Translations under genes and position numbers: made by a program
Shown: positions 11,430 through 24,264 of the stretch, one piece after another
Layout: every line of letters begins with the position of its first letter
How positions within the stretch are numbered: position 1 is the first letter of the stretch
Assembly: GCA_016647705.1 (NCBI GenBank)
Contig: CM028339.1
Coordinates: forward strand, 16,448,803-16,512,802
Reading direction: 5' to 3'
Length of the DNA: 64,000 bases
Source of the DNA: Eucommia ulmoides
Taxonomy: Eukaryota; Streptophyta; Magnoliopsida; Garryales; Eucommiaceae
Notes under the pieces: model-generated
The model's database searches: none
What the model was told of the DNA's origin: nothing
The model's input: only the letters and a program-made list of their open reading frames with translations

Positions 11430-12792
11430 TGCTAGGTAGAAAATATCTATCTACTTCTTAGTCGGATTTGGTAGTTTTCGAGTGAATTAGTTATATTTAA
11501 TTGTATATTTGTTAGTTTTTATATAATTCAGATATAGGGACTTAAACAAGTGATAAACGAGCGAAAATGGTGAAAAAATGATAAAGAAATGATGAAGAAA
11601 CAAAATATCAAGATCATAAGAGCTACCGCTGCAGCGAAGAAGCCACTGCCGCGGCGGTAAAAATGCAGAGTGCTAAAAATTGAGCAAAGTCCCGCCTACG
11701 CGGTGGTAAAAGATCAGAGAGTTTTGGAACTGTTCCACCGCCACGGCGAACGTTAAACCGACTTAATCCCCACCGTGGCGGTCAGCTCTGCATTGAAGAA
11801 AAAATATTTTTAGATATTTTTGAAACCTTAGACCTATAAATACCACTCTCTTACATCTAAAAAAGGTTGTTAAAGGTTCCTAACCCTAATATAGTGTTCT
11901 CTAGCCATTCTTGAGAAATCAAGGAGGAGGTTCATCATTTGGACAAGGACGAAGCATTTGCGGAGTGATACTTAGCGACAGTGGACTGTTTCACTTTCAG
12001 ATTTGATCGTTCTTATCTTGTTTTTATCTTTGTAATTACCTTTCTATATCTAATGATGCTGAACCACTCTTGTTTTGTATGTTGTATGGCTAGGATCATG
12101 TAGTATTAGATAAATATTACTTACGTGTTGTTGTAAGTTATGTAATGCTAGTTTGATCGAATATATATTACTTTAATGGATGTTTGTCTAAATCCAATTG
12201 TGTTTACCGTTATTCTTGATACTATGCTTGTTATGATAAATCGAGAATACGGGGTTTGACACTCGGGAGAGGAAACCCCGGATTTAGACTAGGGTAAACT
12301 TGACGTGACGTTCTAACGACTCGGGAGGGCGTTAGAACGTGTGCAATCCATGACGTTGGCTCAAGACTCACGCGACCTAGGGTCGTTAAGGCGTTGAGGG
12401 GGATTTATTCATTGACACAAAGTCGTGTAATCCCCCGTCTTACACTCGGGAAAGGTAGCAGAGGAGTTGTAGATACAGAGATTGTCAGAATAGATAAACA
12501 CCGTTATAACTAGCTAAGCGAAGTCAAATATGTATTATGTGAAAGAAATCAATACCTAGATAATTAATATAGTTAGAACTAACCTAATACTTGTCATTTA
12601 TCTTAGTTGTAATTAAAATATAAACAATTCTTGAAAAGTCGAGATAATATAAGACTATGAAAGTCACGGTATTTAATTAAGTTACACGTCCCCCATGGAA
12701 CGATATCCGATCTCACGATTACTATACTAAAACTTGAACTTCTGCGCTTGCGAGTGAAGTCAATATGCGAGCGATTAAATCCTCACCGTACA
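11430..12792 (+). mobile_element. Solo LTR H, Athila-like
   Basis: It starts TGCTAGGTAGAAAAT, homologous to the TGATAGGTAGAAAAT start of the element D LTR read on the minus strand, and ends CCGTACA. It is flanked by AAAAT (11,425-11,429) and AAGAT (12,793-12,797), a 5-bp TSD with one mutation. Removing the LTR and one TSD copy restores the aORF frame of A. It contains GC-rich dyads (about 11,620-11,780) followed by a CTATAAATACC TATA box (about 11,834). Its orientation is opposite to Athila-like elements D and G. Confidence 0.85.
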
Positions 12793-12935
12793 AAGATCGT
12801 AACCCTAGAGGAGGATAAATTCGAGGCGGTGAAGGGTCCCAATAAAGCCCTCGAGAAAGTGCGCCAACAGGAGGAAACGACTCAGAAGCACCAAACCCAG
12901 ACCGATCAGCTAAGGAAAGATAACCAGTAAAAACT

Positions 12936-14586
12936 TGTACGATGAGTGTTTGTTATACGCTCGCGTATTGACTACTCGCAAGTGTACGAGATCAAAATTT
13001 TAGTACAATGTGATCTTTAAGATCGGGTATTGTATCCACAGGGATTGATTGTCGTTATTATCGAGTATCGTAATTGTCATGACCTAACTTTATATAGGCT
13101 AAAAGGAATGATTTGAAATTTATATTATACTAAACTAATTAACTAAATTATCTATACTAATATAATGAGATGTTTTAGGGGAAAGAATTGTCTAGGGATT
13201 AACTAAGTTTACAAATACGTGTTCGATCTCATTTGACTTATGTTTACGGTGTTCAACCTATTTGACAATCTCAGTTCGTAAACTCTCCCGCCACTTCTCC
13301 CGAGTGTAAGATAAAGGAATACATGATTTCTTGTTAACGAAGAAGTCCCCGTCAATGTCTTAATGACCCTAGGTCACGTGAGTCTCGTCCCAACGTCATT
13401 GATTACACACAATCCAACTCCCTCCCGGGTTATTGGATCGTCACGTTATGTTTACCCTATCGATAATCTCAGCTCGTAAACTCCCCTGCCACCTCTCCCG
13501 AGTGTAAGACGGGAGAATACGCGACTTCGTGTTAACGAAAAAGTCCCCCTCAACATCTTAACGACCCTAGGTTACGTGAGTCTTGCCCCAACATCATCGA
13601 TTGCCCACAATCTAACTCCCTCTCGGGTTATTAGATCATCGCGTTGTTTACCTAGTCTGAATCCGGGGTTACCTCTTCCGAGTATCAAACCCTGAATTCT
13701 CAATATATCTATCTAAGCATAATAAACAAATAATACGATAAACACAATCAAACTTCGAAGAACAAATATAAACGAAACACCGAAATCATACGAATCACAT
13801 ATTTATAAATATATTGTTAATCCCTAACCAATCCATGCTTAACTAACGACCATAACCGTATTTACAATAAATCACGAGATACTCACAAATTCCTAAGTTA
13901 AAGAAATAAAAGAAGAAATCGAAGAACTTAGCCTAGTCCGAAGATTTGTTGCTAAGAATGTTCAACGATCGCTTCACCATCTTCTTCTCCTTCGGGATGT
14001 GAGCTCTCCCTCTAAAACCCCTCAATCCACCCCTAGATATGTTTTAAGGGTGGTAGCATGCAAGAGAGACTGAAAATGAGAGAGGATGATGGCTTAAATA
14101 GGAAAAATATCTCATAACTATATAAAATAATATATAATTTGTGTAGAGGTGACCACCGCGGCGGTGGAATTCACCGCTGTGGTGGTGGAGTATGTCGGTT
14201 AAGTGATCGCCGCAACGGTAGAGACAACGGTAGAATTGGTGACCATCCTGCAGTTTTACCGCCGCGGCGGTGGATTTCTCCACTGCAGCGGTGGATATCC
14301 AGCAAGACTTGACCCTCTCTGTATTTTCACCGCCGCAGCAGAGGTCTGACGTCACGGTGGTGGGCTTCTTTTCAGAATATTGCCTCCTTGCTCGTTTTTT
14401 CACCGTTCTTCGGCCATTCTTGGTTCGATCTGATCGTTTACGCTCCGTTTTCCTACCTTTTCGTCCGAAACACCTGATTTATACAAAAAGAATAAAAACT
14501 AATTAAAACATAATAAAAAAACTATAAAAAATACTCTAAAACTAACAAAACCGATTTGAAAATATATAGGTAGATCACACCTATCA
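12936..14586 (-). repeat. Left (3') LTR of element G
   Basis: Starts TGTACGATGAG and ends CACACCTATCA. It contains a 198-bp internal tandem duplication (13,264 and 13,462 register) that is shared with the right LTR. The GC-rich dyads lie at 14,150-14,345, including the perfect 14-bp palindrome ACCGCCGCGGCGGT at 14,258-14,271. The bases just outside, TAAAAACT, look like sequence normally found next to the primer-binding site. Confidence 0.85.
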
Positions 14587-16343
14587 AATACCCCCAAACT
14601 TGAAATTTTGCTAGTTCTCGAGCAAAACACACACACGAAAATAAAAAACACAACTAAATTAAATAACAAACAATCTAAAAACAATCTAAACATGACGATA
14701 TGCAAGTTTTGAATCCTTCTAATGACCGAGTCATTTTTCCCTCAACAACCGCCGGTCATATCGAGTTCAGGCGGTAAAACACATCATGTGATATTCTAGA
14801 ATTTTGACATGCAATAATGGTGAACGCTATTCTAGATCTTGTAAACGTGTTAGTGCGAGACTCAATAATATAACTATACAACGACCTAATTAGATTATCT
14901 ATCAACAAAACTCATGACTTAGACCGTATAGGATTAGAATATCCATATGCCTGATTGGGGTCCACTCTCCACTAATGTAGGCTTGGAAGTTCATAGGGAT
15001 CAGAAAGACTTAGTTCGGGTTTGGAACATTTGGCCAAGGGTATTTTAGAATGGAAAATGGGTTAACATTGTTAACTTAACGTTATCCAAGGCTCAACGCG
15101 AACCCTTGTAGATAAATTAGAAATAATTCCAAACAATTATTTTAGACTGACGTACTCACTTGTCAAAAGAAACGTAAATAATTTTTTTTTTCCAAACCAC
15201 ACCCCCAAACTTATTCAATTAGTATGATTTCACGGGTGTGGTTTAAACGAAAGAAAAACGACAAATGAGTACTCGAATACCAAACCAATCTGAAGTTCAC
15301 CCTAAACCCAACTGCTCACATCAAGTAGCATTTACAACTGCTAGTTTGATTCACTCAAATTTGTTCCTTCAATTAAGAGATAAAGGTTTGGAAAAAGATC
15401 AATTGGCCAGGGTATTTGTTTATGTGTTTAGAATTGAAAAAGTTTTTAGGCTTCGACAAGGTAACGAGGGATAATCATATTACAAGATAGGCTTGAAAAG
15501 GCTCAAGTGACAAAACGAATGCCTAAATCACGTCTCCTGAACCACATTTTCTAGGATTTCGCCTTAAGCTTCCCCTTAATCAAGTTCTAGAATCCTTAAT
15601 TTGTCATGAGTTTGGCTAATCGATAATCATCCTCAAATCAATTGAATAGAAATACATTAAGTCTATGTGCTCCTATAAATTAAGATCTACAATAATTTTC
15701 ACCAAAATGCATTGTCAAGCACATAGAACACACATGCATGTGTATTACCCTTGACCTCGAAAACAACCAGGGATAATATTATCATCGGGTAATGGCCCAG
15801 ATGAATGCAAAACTCAGCATGCACACAACAACAACAAACAAACACAAACTAACCTAAACAAACATGCAATACGGTAAAAACAAAACAACATAAACTAACA
15901 ATACTAAATACTACACATCACTTCCGAACTTAAAACGGACAGTGTTCTCAGTGGCCCAATCATCCATCTCAACATATAGGAAATTAAAGCATGCTGACGA
16001 AGGGGGTTTAGAACACATACTTGGGAGGCGAGAGAATCTTGCCTCCGAATGAATTCGGCTGTGATGGATTTAATTTATTTTGGACCTTGGGTTGCCTCCC
16101 AAGAACCGCGTGGTTTAATGTCTTTGGCCTGATACATGCCCTCAACACTGGCGAGATGTTGCAATGAAAGAAACGCAAGAGTACTTGTCGATCTAACATC
16201 TTCAAGCACCCTGCAGAAAAACAAAAACAAAACTACAAAGAAAAATTATAAATACTAAAAATGACTAAAGTAAAATCGGGTCATTTACTCACAATATCAA
16301 CGATAATAAAAAAACACTATCCCCGGCAACAACGCCAAAAACT
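14587..16343 (-). other. Internal remnant of element G
   Basis: Non-coding DNA homologous to the left part of the interior of D (from 36,879), with the same CTCGAGCAAAACAC landmark. I see no gag, pol or Transposase_32-like ORF. A TTGCCTCCCAAGAACCGC stretch near 16,090 is a common feature of plant Athila-like internal regions. Confidence 0.7.
16321..16337 (-). other. Primer-binding site of element G
   Basis: The minus strand reads TGGCGTTGTTGCCGGGG, close to the complement of the 3' end of plant tRNA-Asp used by Athila-type elements. It lies next to the right LTR and so sets the element's orientation. Confidence 0.8.
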
Positions 16344-17916
16344 TGTACGACGAGCTTTTGTTACACATTCGCATATTGACTACTCACAAGTGTACGAGGT
16401 CAAAGTTTTAGTATAATGTGATCTTTAAGATCGGGTATCGTATCCACAGGGATTGATTGTCGTTATTATCGAGTACCGTAATTGTCATGACCTAACTTTA
16501 TCTAGGTTAAAATGAATGATTTTAAATTTATTTTAAACTAAACTAATTAACTAAATTATCTATAGTAATATAATGAGATGTTTTAGGGGAAAGAATTGTT
16601 TAGGGACTAACTTGGTTTACAAATACGTGTTCGATCTCGTTTGACTTACGTTTATGGTGTTCAACCTATTTGACAATTTCCGTTCGTAAACTCCCCTGCC
16701 ACCTCTTTCGAGTATAAGACGAGGGAATACATAATTTCGTATCAATGAAGAAGTTCCCCTCAATGTCTTAACGCCCCTAGGTCACGTGAGTCTCTCCCCA
16801 ACGTCATTGATTGCACACAATCTAACTCCCTCCCGGGTTATTATATCGTCGCATTATATTTACCCTATTGACAATCTCAATTTGTAAACTATCCCGCCAC
16901 CTCTCTCGAGTATAAGACGGGGGAATATGTGATTTCGTGTCAACGAAGAAATCCCCATCAACGTCTTAATAACCGTAGGTCACGTGAGTCTTGGCCCAAC
17001 GTCATCGATTGCCCACAATCCAACTCTCTCTCGGGTTATTGGATCGTCGCGTTGTTTACCCTAGTTTGAATCCGGAGTTACATCTTCCGAGTGTCAAATC
17101 CTGAATTCTCAATATATCTATCTAAGCATAATAAACAAATAATATGGTAAACACAATCAAACTTCGAAGAACAAACATAAACGAAACACCGAAATCATAT
17201 GAATCATATATTTATAAATATATTGTTAATCCCTAAATAATCTACCTTTAACTAACAGCCATAACCGTATTTACAATAAAGCACGAGCTATACATGCTCA
17301 CAAATTCCTAGGTTAAAGAAATAAAGGAAGAAATCGAAGAACTTAGCCTAGTCCGAAGCTTTGTCGCTAAGAACGTTTAATGATCGCTTCGCTGTCTTCT
17401 TTTCCTTCGGGATATGAGCTCTCTTTCTAAAACTCCTTAATCCACCCCTAGATATGTTCTAAGAGTGGTAGCATGCAAGAGAGACCGAAAATGATAGAGG
17501 AGAATGGCTTCAATAGGAAAAATATCTTAAAAATATCTAAAATAATATCTAATCTGTGCAGAGGTGACCGCCGCAGTAGTGGGATTCACCACCGCAGCGA
17601 TGGAATTAAAGACCATCCTGCAGTTTTACCGCCACCGCAGTGGATGTCCAACAAGAGTTAACCTTCTTTGTATTTTCTCTGCCGCGGCAGTGGGCTTCTT
17701 TTTAGAATATTACCTCCTTGCTCGTTTTTTTACCATTCTTCGACTGTTCTTGGTTCAATCTGATCGTTTACGCTCCGTTTTCTTACCTTTTTACCCCAAA
17801 CACCTGATTTATTAAAAAAGAATAAAAACTAATTAAAATATAATAAAAACGCTATAAAAAATACTCTAAAACTAACAAAAATGGTTTGGAAATATATAGG
17901 TAGATCACACCTATCA
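16344..17916 (-). repeat. Right (5') LTR of element G
   Basis: Aligns with the left LTR throughout, with scattered substitutions, and shares the 198-bp duplication (registers 16,672 and 16,870). Its GC dyads are at 17,564-17,690 and are more degraded than in the left LTR. Ends CACACCTATCA. Confidence 0.85.
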
Positions 17917-18317
17917 GCTGCGCTCCCTGACTGACAAGTACAAGAACAATCTCATGAAGGCGTTCGATCAGCTCGGTAATTGTGAGGCAGATAAGAGGAA
18001 GGTTGTGGCCCAAGCCAAGAGGGATGTTGTTGAGGCCTGGATGAAGAGCCAAGATTACAAGAATTTGGAGATCAAGATCAGCACCGAGATGGTACAAAGA
18101 AGGTTTGACGCCGCTATCCGCTCCCTCCGCTGCATGACCCCGACTTCAACTACAAGACTATCTAGATGGAATTCCTAGAGGATGAGGTCGGTAGGGGCCA
18201 GGGTGGCAACTCTAGGCCTAGTGCTAATGGAGGTGAAGGAGAAAATCAGGTTGAGGCAGCTCCCTAATGACCGGCCAACCAACCAACTCAGCCAGCTTAG
18301 CTTCATAGCTTTAGTTG

Positions 18318-18319
<2 letters not shown>

Positions 18320-18351
<32 letters not shown>
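18320..18351 (+). repeat. T32 homopolymer after the aORF of element A
   Basis: A run of 32 T residues about 50 bp downstream of the aORF stop of A. Confidence 0.85.
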
Positions 18352-18353
<2 letters not shown>

Positions 18354-20564
18354 CCTAGGTCGGGCATGTAATACTAGGCTCTGACCCCAACTTTGTAAAA
18401 ACTTTTTGGATGAATGAACGACGTTTCTCGTTAATTTTTGGTCTGCTTGGTAAAGTTTTCTGGTTGGCTCATTTTGTACACTTGCATTGTATAATCATCA
18501 CTCAAGTTGTCCAATTTAACCGACCTTAACCAACCAACCTTATAACCGCAATTCAACTCAAACATCTTCAAACAATTCACTCTTCTGGAAAAGTTGTACC
18601 ACAACTTAACTGACTGGCCTTATGTAACTATGCTTACCATCTTGGGCACAACTCGACGATTATGAAACTTGGGAAATTATAAAATAATTCAACCTTGCAC
18701 TTTAAGAACCAGATGATTAATCAGCTCGGTGGCTCAATTAGAACAAACACGCCATCCTCAAATGTTCGAGCTCAACATTTGTAAACAGCCCAACAAGTTT
18801 TCTAGTTGGTCCATTTTGTACTAAATATGGGCACCCTTTGATTGAGCGGCTTTGTGAAACCGACGTCATCGTCTAACACCAGGTCATTAGGCCACTTAAC
18901 TGAATATTTTAATTAGCTCAATTACTTTTAAGCACTTGGCAGTGAATTTTTTTCATTTAATTGCTAAAGCATATATCTTTAAGAACCGGGCAGAGTTTTA
19001 CACCGGCCTTAGTTTTAGTGCAGAACTGTTTTAAATTACAAGCTAGGCTTAGGGCCATCCAGATCATCATCACAACGTCGAGAAATCACACTTCAATCAA
19101 GTGAGACACCGAGATTAATTTACTCTCTAATCGCATGCTGCATCGAGGATAACATCGTCTCACTCAAGCGTTGAGTGATTAGGTCGATCCCTTAGCCCTT
19201 TACCTTTTCTCAGTCATTTTGCCCCCCAGCAGACTACACAAGCTCAGTTTTGTCGTGCTCGCTTGGTCGGTTTAGCTGGTAAAGGTACCCGACTTGAGTT
19301 GGGTTGTAACGGTATGGCTTCTTAGAGTCGCCACTTGGTTTTTCCCTTTTATTTTTAGGGAGAAATAAAGCCAAAAGACTAACCACTCCACTACCACGCT
19401 TCCACTGCGCTACTCTGATTAAATAATAATAATATTTTTTCCAATTTAAAATTTTAGCTTTTATATAAGATTACAAAAAGAATTCAACTGCTCACTCCTA
19501 ATAGTTATCCTGACAACTTTCAAAATAAAACCCACACTATCTTCCGACTCCACCTAACGTCAGTAGTAGATCTGTCTCTAACTACAATACTTGAGACCAA
19601 ATATTTTATCGATGTTCTGTATTTATAATATAAAAATAATTAATGGATCAAACATAATTATCAAATACCACTTTTCAGAATATAATATAAATATAACCGC
19701 ACACCAAACCGGAATAAAATTCCACTGCTACCATCACAATAAAATGATTCATATAAATCAACCAGTTAAATAATTTAATATAGAATAAAATGCCGCACAT
19801 ATATTTCTCTATTAGCCATATGATCGTTTCACCTCACGATCGGGAATTACGACAGTATCGTAACTTGTATAACTGTGCCATCTAAGGTGGCTATCAATGT
19901 TAGGGCCATTCGATATCTTCAATGGTAAGAGCAACCACCTTACAGGACTTGCCTGACAGGTAAAAATATATAACCACCCTTCAGGACTTATCTGATAGGC
20001 AACAACAAATATCCACATCTCGCATGACATGTCCTCCTGACGAGAAGACAACTATGACATAGTCGGATAATAAAAATAATTTTCACCTTTAAAACTTAAT
20101 CGATTCACATTAGTTATAAAACTGTCAATTTACATAGAAGGCAGTACACTCAACTTGATTTTTGCGCTACTAAATACGCTACTTTCGTAACACTGACGGG
20201 GTCGGTCTCGTTTGTAAACCTAATCACAACAAAGTCTAAACTAAGAATTTATTTAAATAATCCTAATATACAATGTGTGGCCCTAAAATGTAATATTTCT
20301 CATTTCTAATTTTTTTTTATTACATGGAATTATTTAACGCCTAATTTCTTAGGTTAATATTAACTGTACAGAATTTATCATAACAACGATTACAAATTTC
20401 TTTCTATTAATAATTTAGATTATAGAAAAATGTTAATCGACTGCTAATATCATCATTAGTCAACGAATACTAAGAATTGTCATTTCAATAAAAATTTAGA
20501 GTTTTTACAATAAATTAAATTTTTCACAATTTAAATATTTTTATTTAAAATTATAAATCTAATT

Positions 20565-20634
<70 letters not shown>

Positions 20635-21365
20635 GTAATTGAAACTGAAGAAATTAAAAAGAAGAAAATTACTGTATATGTCAACATCCGAAAGAAGAGA
20701 GAATATACAATAACCAAAAAAATGAAAATAAAAATGGATAAATCTCATGTATATACACTGAGAGAAAGAGAGAGGCAGTTCCTTGACCTTTCTTTTCATT
20801 TATATATATATAATATGTGCACATAATACTATGTAAGTATATGTGTTTAATTCTCATACATATAATTAACCATGCCTACATTACGTGTCTAATTCATATG
20901 CATGCTTAATATATTAATATGTGTCAAATTCATATCTACGCATGCCTAATTTATATTATTTTATTATTTATATTTAAATTCCTCTTAAAATAAAGAAAAT
21001 ATTAATCATATCCCTAAAATTTCAAAGTGAAATTTAAAATAAGATACTAAACCTAATTTTTTTAATATTCAAAAATGCAATTAAAAATATGCACATGCAA
21101 GACTGGATCTTACATAGCCCCTTTAGGTCTATGGACCTCAACACTTCGGTGGATTCTTATGGCCGATCATAAGTGAGTTCTCCATAGTCAGGCTCATACT
21201 TGAGCCTTTTCGGGTGTATCTCAAGTTCATCTTTGCAGAAACATCACTCTTTTTTGTCTCCTGAGGTCAACTCGACTGCGAGGGAGTGGACATTGAACTG
21301 CAGGTCCTCAGACTCAGTCGGTGTCACACCGTTAGTAGATGATAGAGGTCAGTCCCCGGGCAAAC
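18352..21365. other. Non-coding 3' region of element A and unassigned repeat DNA
   Basis: Between 18,430 and 19,020 there are degenerate long-period repeats: an AGTTTTCTGGTTGG-like block at 18,455 and 18,792, and a TTTAAGAACC block at 18,697 and 18,979. These occupy the position where B and C carry satellite arrays. From 19,270 the sequence changes character (AGAGTCGCCACTTGGTTTTT near 19,327), which may mark another repeat that I could not delimit. No coding sequence was recognised. Confidence 0.45.
20569..20634. repeat. Compound (TA)n(CA)n(TA)n microsatellite
   Basis: TA repeats to about 20,600, CA repeats at about 20,602-20,622, then TA repeats again. Confidence 0.9.
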
Positions 21366-24123
21366 TGTAAGACCCTGATCCTTAATATACGTATAGTTTA
21401 AGTCGCATTTTAAAATATTTCGAAAATAACGGGATTGATGGTGTTAATTTTGATTTAATCTTTAAAAAGTTGAGGGGTTAATTTGTAAATTTAAACATTT
21501 AAAATTTAGAATGGGTTTAATTACTATCCTAACTAAAAATAGTGGGGCAGATTGCGATATGAATTAGGTGATTTAAAAAGTTTAGAGGTCAAGTTGTAAA
21601 CTTATTGAACTTTAAAATTTTGAAAGGGGTTCACATAATATTCTAACCAAACTTGAGGGTAGGTCGTTGATCAACTACACACACATACATATATATATGT
21701 ACATACATACATACATATAACACATATGTACACACATCTCTAAGAAACGGAGAAAAATCCAGAAGAAATAGAGATATAAGAGAACTGGAGGAAAAAGGAA
21801 GAGAAGGGAGAGAGAGAGAGAGAGGTCCGCCGGTGTGGATTTCGGTTGTGCCGTTGTTCAAATTGATTCGACGTTGGGTTGGTTGTGTGGCATAGCTGGC
21901 AGTGGGTTTGCATGATTCAGTGTGTGTGTAATGGTGGGTGTGCTCTGTTTTCATTCATCGTCGTGGGTATTGTGCCATTCGGTGGTCAGCCGTTCTTCAG
22001 GTGAGAAGGGGTGTGTGTGTTTCAGCGGGGTGTATGTGTTGTTGCGTCGTCGGTCGGCGTGGTGGTGGTTTGGGTTCGATTTCTATGGGTGTGTTCGTCG
22101 TTGAATGCCGGAGTCGTTGCCAACGGTGGGTTAGAGAGAGAGAACTCGCCAGCGGCGAGATTTCAAAACAGTAAAACTAAAACGCAGTGGGTGAGATCCG
22201 ACGTTGTCGTTGTTGTGTGGGTGTGACCGTTCGGTTGTGTGTGCGCGTTGGATTTTCATGGGTGTGTGTCGAGAGTGGAACAATGATCGGAGGGGTGTCG
22301 TCGGCCGGGAGTTTTGTCCGATGGTGGTGGATGTGATCGTAAGTGCATGTTGTGTGGGTTGCGGGGTGTGTGTGTTGTCGTTTGGCTAGCCAGCAGAGGA
22401 GGTGAGTGAGAGTGGGTGTGAACGGTGAAATCAGCCGGTGGCTGAAGCAGACGCAGATGTGGAAACGGGAGAAAGAAGCACAGAAAAGAAAAAGAAGAAG
22501 AAAGAAAAAAAAAATTACGCAAACCTTCCCAAACAAAATCAAAACTCAATCTTGTGACCGACGGAAAAGTCGGAAGATGTAGAATTTTGAACTTATATAA
22601 TATATGTATGTAATTGTCTCAATGTGAAATACGTGTTATTATTATCGGTGAAATTAGCGCTATTCCTTCTCATGAATAAATTCGATATAGTAAACTGTAA
22701 CGGAGCAATATTAGTTAAATAACAGTATTTCATAATAAAATGTGGGGAATAAGAAATTATAGAAATTAGGGTTACGTGGCATGATTAGGTTATTTTTACA
22801 TAAAATATTAATTTAGACCCTGTCACTATTAGATTCGCAAGCACCGGAATACCGGTAGAGAATAGACAGTCAAAGTCTTCAAAAATGGATAATCAGGTGA
22901 GTATACTGTCTTCTTACCAAACTATTTATATATATATAAATGTGTGTGTAAAATAGTTTTACTTGGACTGTATGATTTTATAAATGATATGGATCACGCA
23001 AGTTTTGGGTGAGTTGAGGAAATGGATTTTTGTTAAACTATGGTGGTGTTAAAAGGAAGTCGAAAAATGATTTTCGTTGGTTTTGGTGGCTTTAAAAGAG
23101 AGTGGATAATATTTGGTTTTCGAAATAAAATAAAGGAGAAAAATTGTTTCATTGAAATTAGAGGGTTTTCAAATAAAGGTGAAAAATATGATTTTCGGAT
23201 TTAAAAGTTGGTTTTGAGAAAAAGAGGTGGACGTTAGTGTTTTTGACGATATTGATGTGGTGGTGATTAATATTATGGTCTGTCCGGAGGGTGGTTCGGC
23301 AGATGGATATTGATTTATGATTTGATGATGATATTATTGAGTTAATTATGCCATAGTTTATGTCCTGTCTGGAGGTATAGTTCGGCAGGTGGTGATTCAT
23401 ATTATGGTCTGTCCGGAGGGTGGTCCGGCAAATGGATATTTATTATGGTGATTGATATTATGGCATCTAGAGACGTCTGGTAGGTGATGATCTGTGCAGT
23501 TAGGTCCGCTAGGAAGGCATATCCCACGGATGGTATGATACCGTTGCAACTCCCGATTGTAAGGTTAAAACGATCACTATGGCTAGCCAGAGAGAGAGTG
23601 GTGTGGTGTTTGAGATGTGATGTTTTACTTATATTGGGTGATTTATTATTTATGGTGATTGGTCTTATTTTATACTGAATGGGTTTGAATGAAACTACAT
23701 ATATTAATTTATTTTCACTGCTTCTATTATGAAAATTTTCACTAGGTATGTGATGTTTGTCTACTTACGCTTGATCCTTTTAGATATTTGTAGAATTAAT
23801 TCTTATTGTAAAATATTTTTATTAAGAAGGCATTACGCTCGCAGGTGAAACGGCTAGGAGTCGGTCCCCTACTGACAATAGGTAGAGCTATGTGATGGAG
23901 TCATATGAGAGTTTTGAGATAAGCTGTCAGAGACGAACCTATGAAAGGTTCATGAATAAATACATTTTGTTAGTAAATTTCGGGACGGGTGTGTGCCCAT
24001 AATAGATGATTGTATATTTAAATGTATGTATATTGTTGTTCATTAGTATGTTTAGATGTTGGTGATGTCATGTTGTCGTCACGCCGGCCCCGAGATGACT
24101 GGTGTCCGGGATGGGGTATGACA
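21366..24123 (+). mobile_element. Solo LTR E, del/Tekay-like, 2,758 bp
   Basis: Starts TGTAAGACCC and ends GGGGTATGACA, flanked on both sides by the 5-bp duplication CAAAC (21,361-21,365 and 24,124-24,128). The right part has blocks typical of long plant chromovirus (del/Tekay) LTRs: TATGGTCTGTCCGGAGGG repeats near 23,271 and 23,401, and the terminal CGCCGGCCCCGAGATGACTG segment. No internal domain or second LTR is present, so it is a solo LTR left by LTR-LTR recombination. A GT-rich segment at 21,820-22,540 looks gene-like but has no recognisable domain. Confidence 0.85.
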
Positions 24124-24264
24124 CAAACACTACCGACCTATGTAGGGGGCTGGTTATCACTCTCGACGGTATGAGCTGGGATGTCCTTCTTCGAGTAGAT
24201 GGGTTGGAGGGTTACTCGTCCTCGTCTATGGTAAGATGGAAGGCTGCTCGGCTACGCTACTAAT

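Larger units (their letters stand above)
12936..17916 (-). mobile_element. Element G: internally deleted Athila-like LTR retrotransposon
   Basis: Two LTRs of about 1.65 and 1.57 kb flank only 1.76 kb of internal DNA. The right LTR is preceded by a tRNA-Asp-type primer-binding site read on the minus strand, so the element lies on the minus strand. The inner edge of the left LTR has the Athila-type pyrimidine-rich AATACCCCCAAACTTG, the complement of the polypurine tract. No gag or pol remains. It sits in the coiled-coil part of the aORF of A. Confidence 0.85.
9546..18267 (+). pseudogene. Additional ORF (aORF) of element A, interrupted by H and G
   Basis: Recoverable as about 9,546-11,429, 12,793-12,930 and 17,917-18,267. 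It starts with a Ser-rich N-terminus. The segment 9,972-10,265 reads (with stops) like the plant 'putative gypsy type transposon' domain (Pfam Transposase_28): KGYISVYED, LLAGLRFPIH, LAPN and LELFRAFFL blocks. The C-terminal part (12,793-12,930 plus 17,917 onward) is a charged, Gln/Lys/Glu-rich coiled coil (for example ALEKVRQQEETTQKHQTQ). Reading across H restores GEKIVTLEED, and reading across G restores the Gln-Leu-Arg-Ser context, which confirms both insertion points. Stops lie at 10,083 and elsewhere. The ORF runs antisense to pol. Its function is unknown in the family. Confidence 0.65.

Noticed and set aside
21922..22549. Cys/Val-rich and Ser/Thr/His-rich open frames on both strands inside solo LTR E
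   Set aside because: Overlapping frames over a GT-rich segment within an LTR; no domain and no conserved start.
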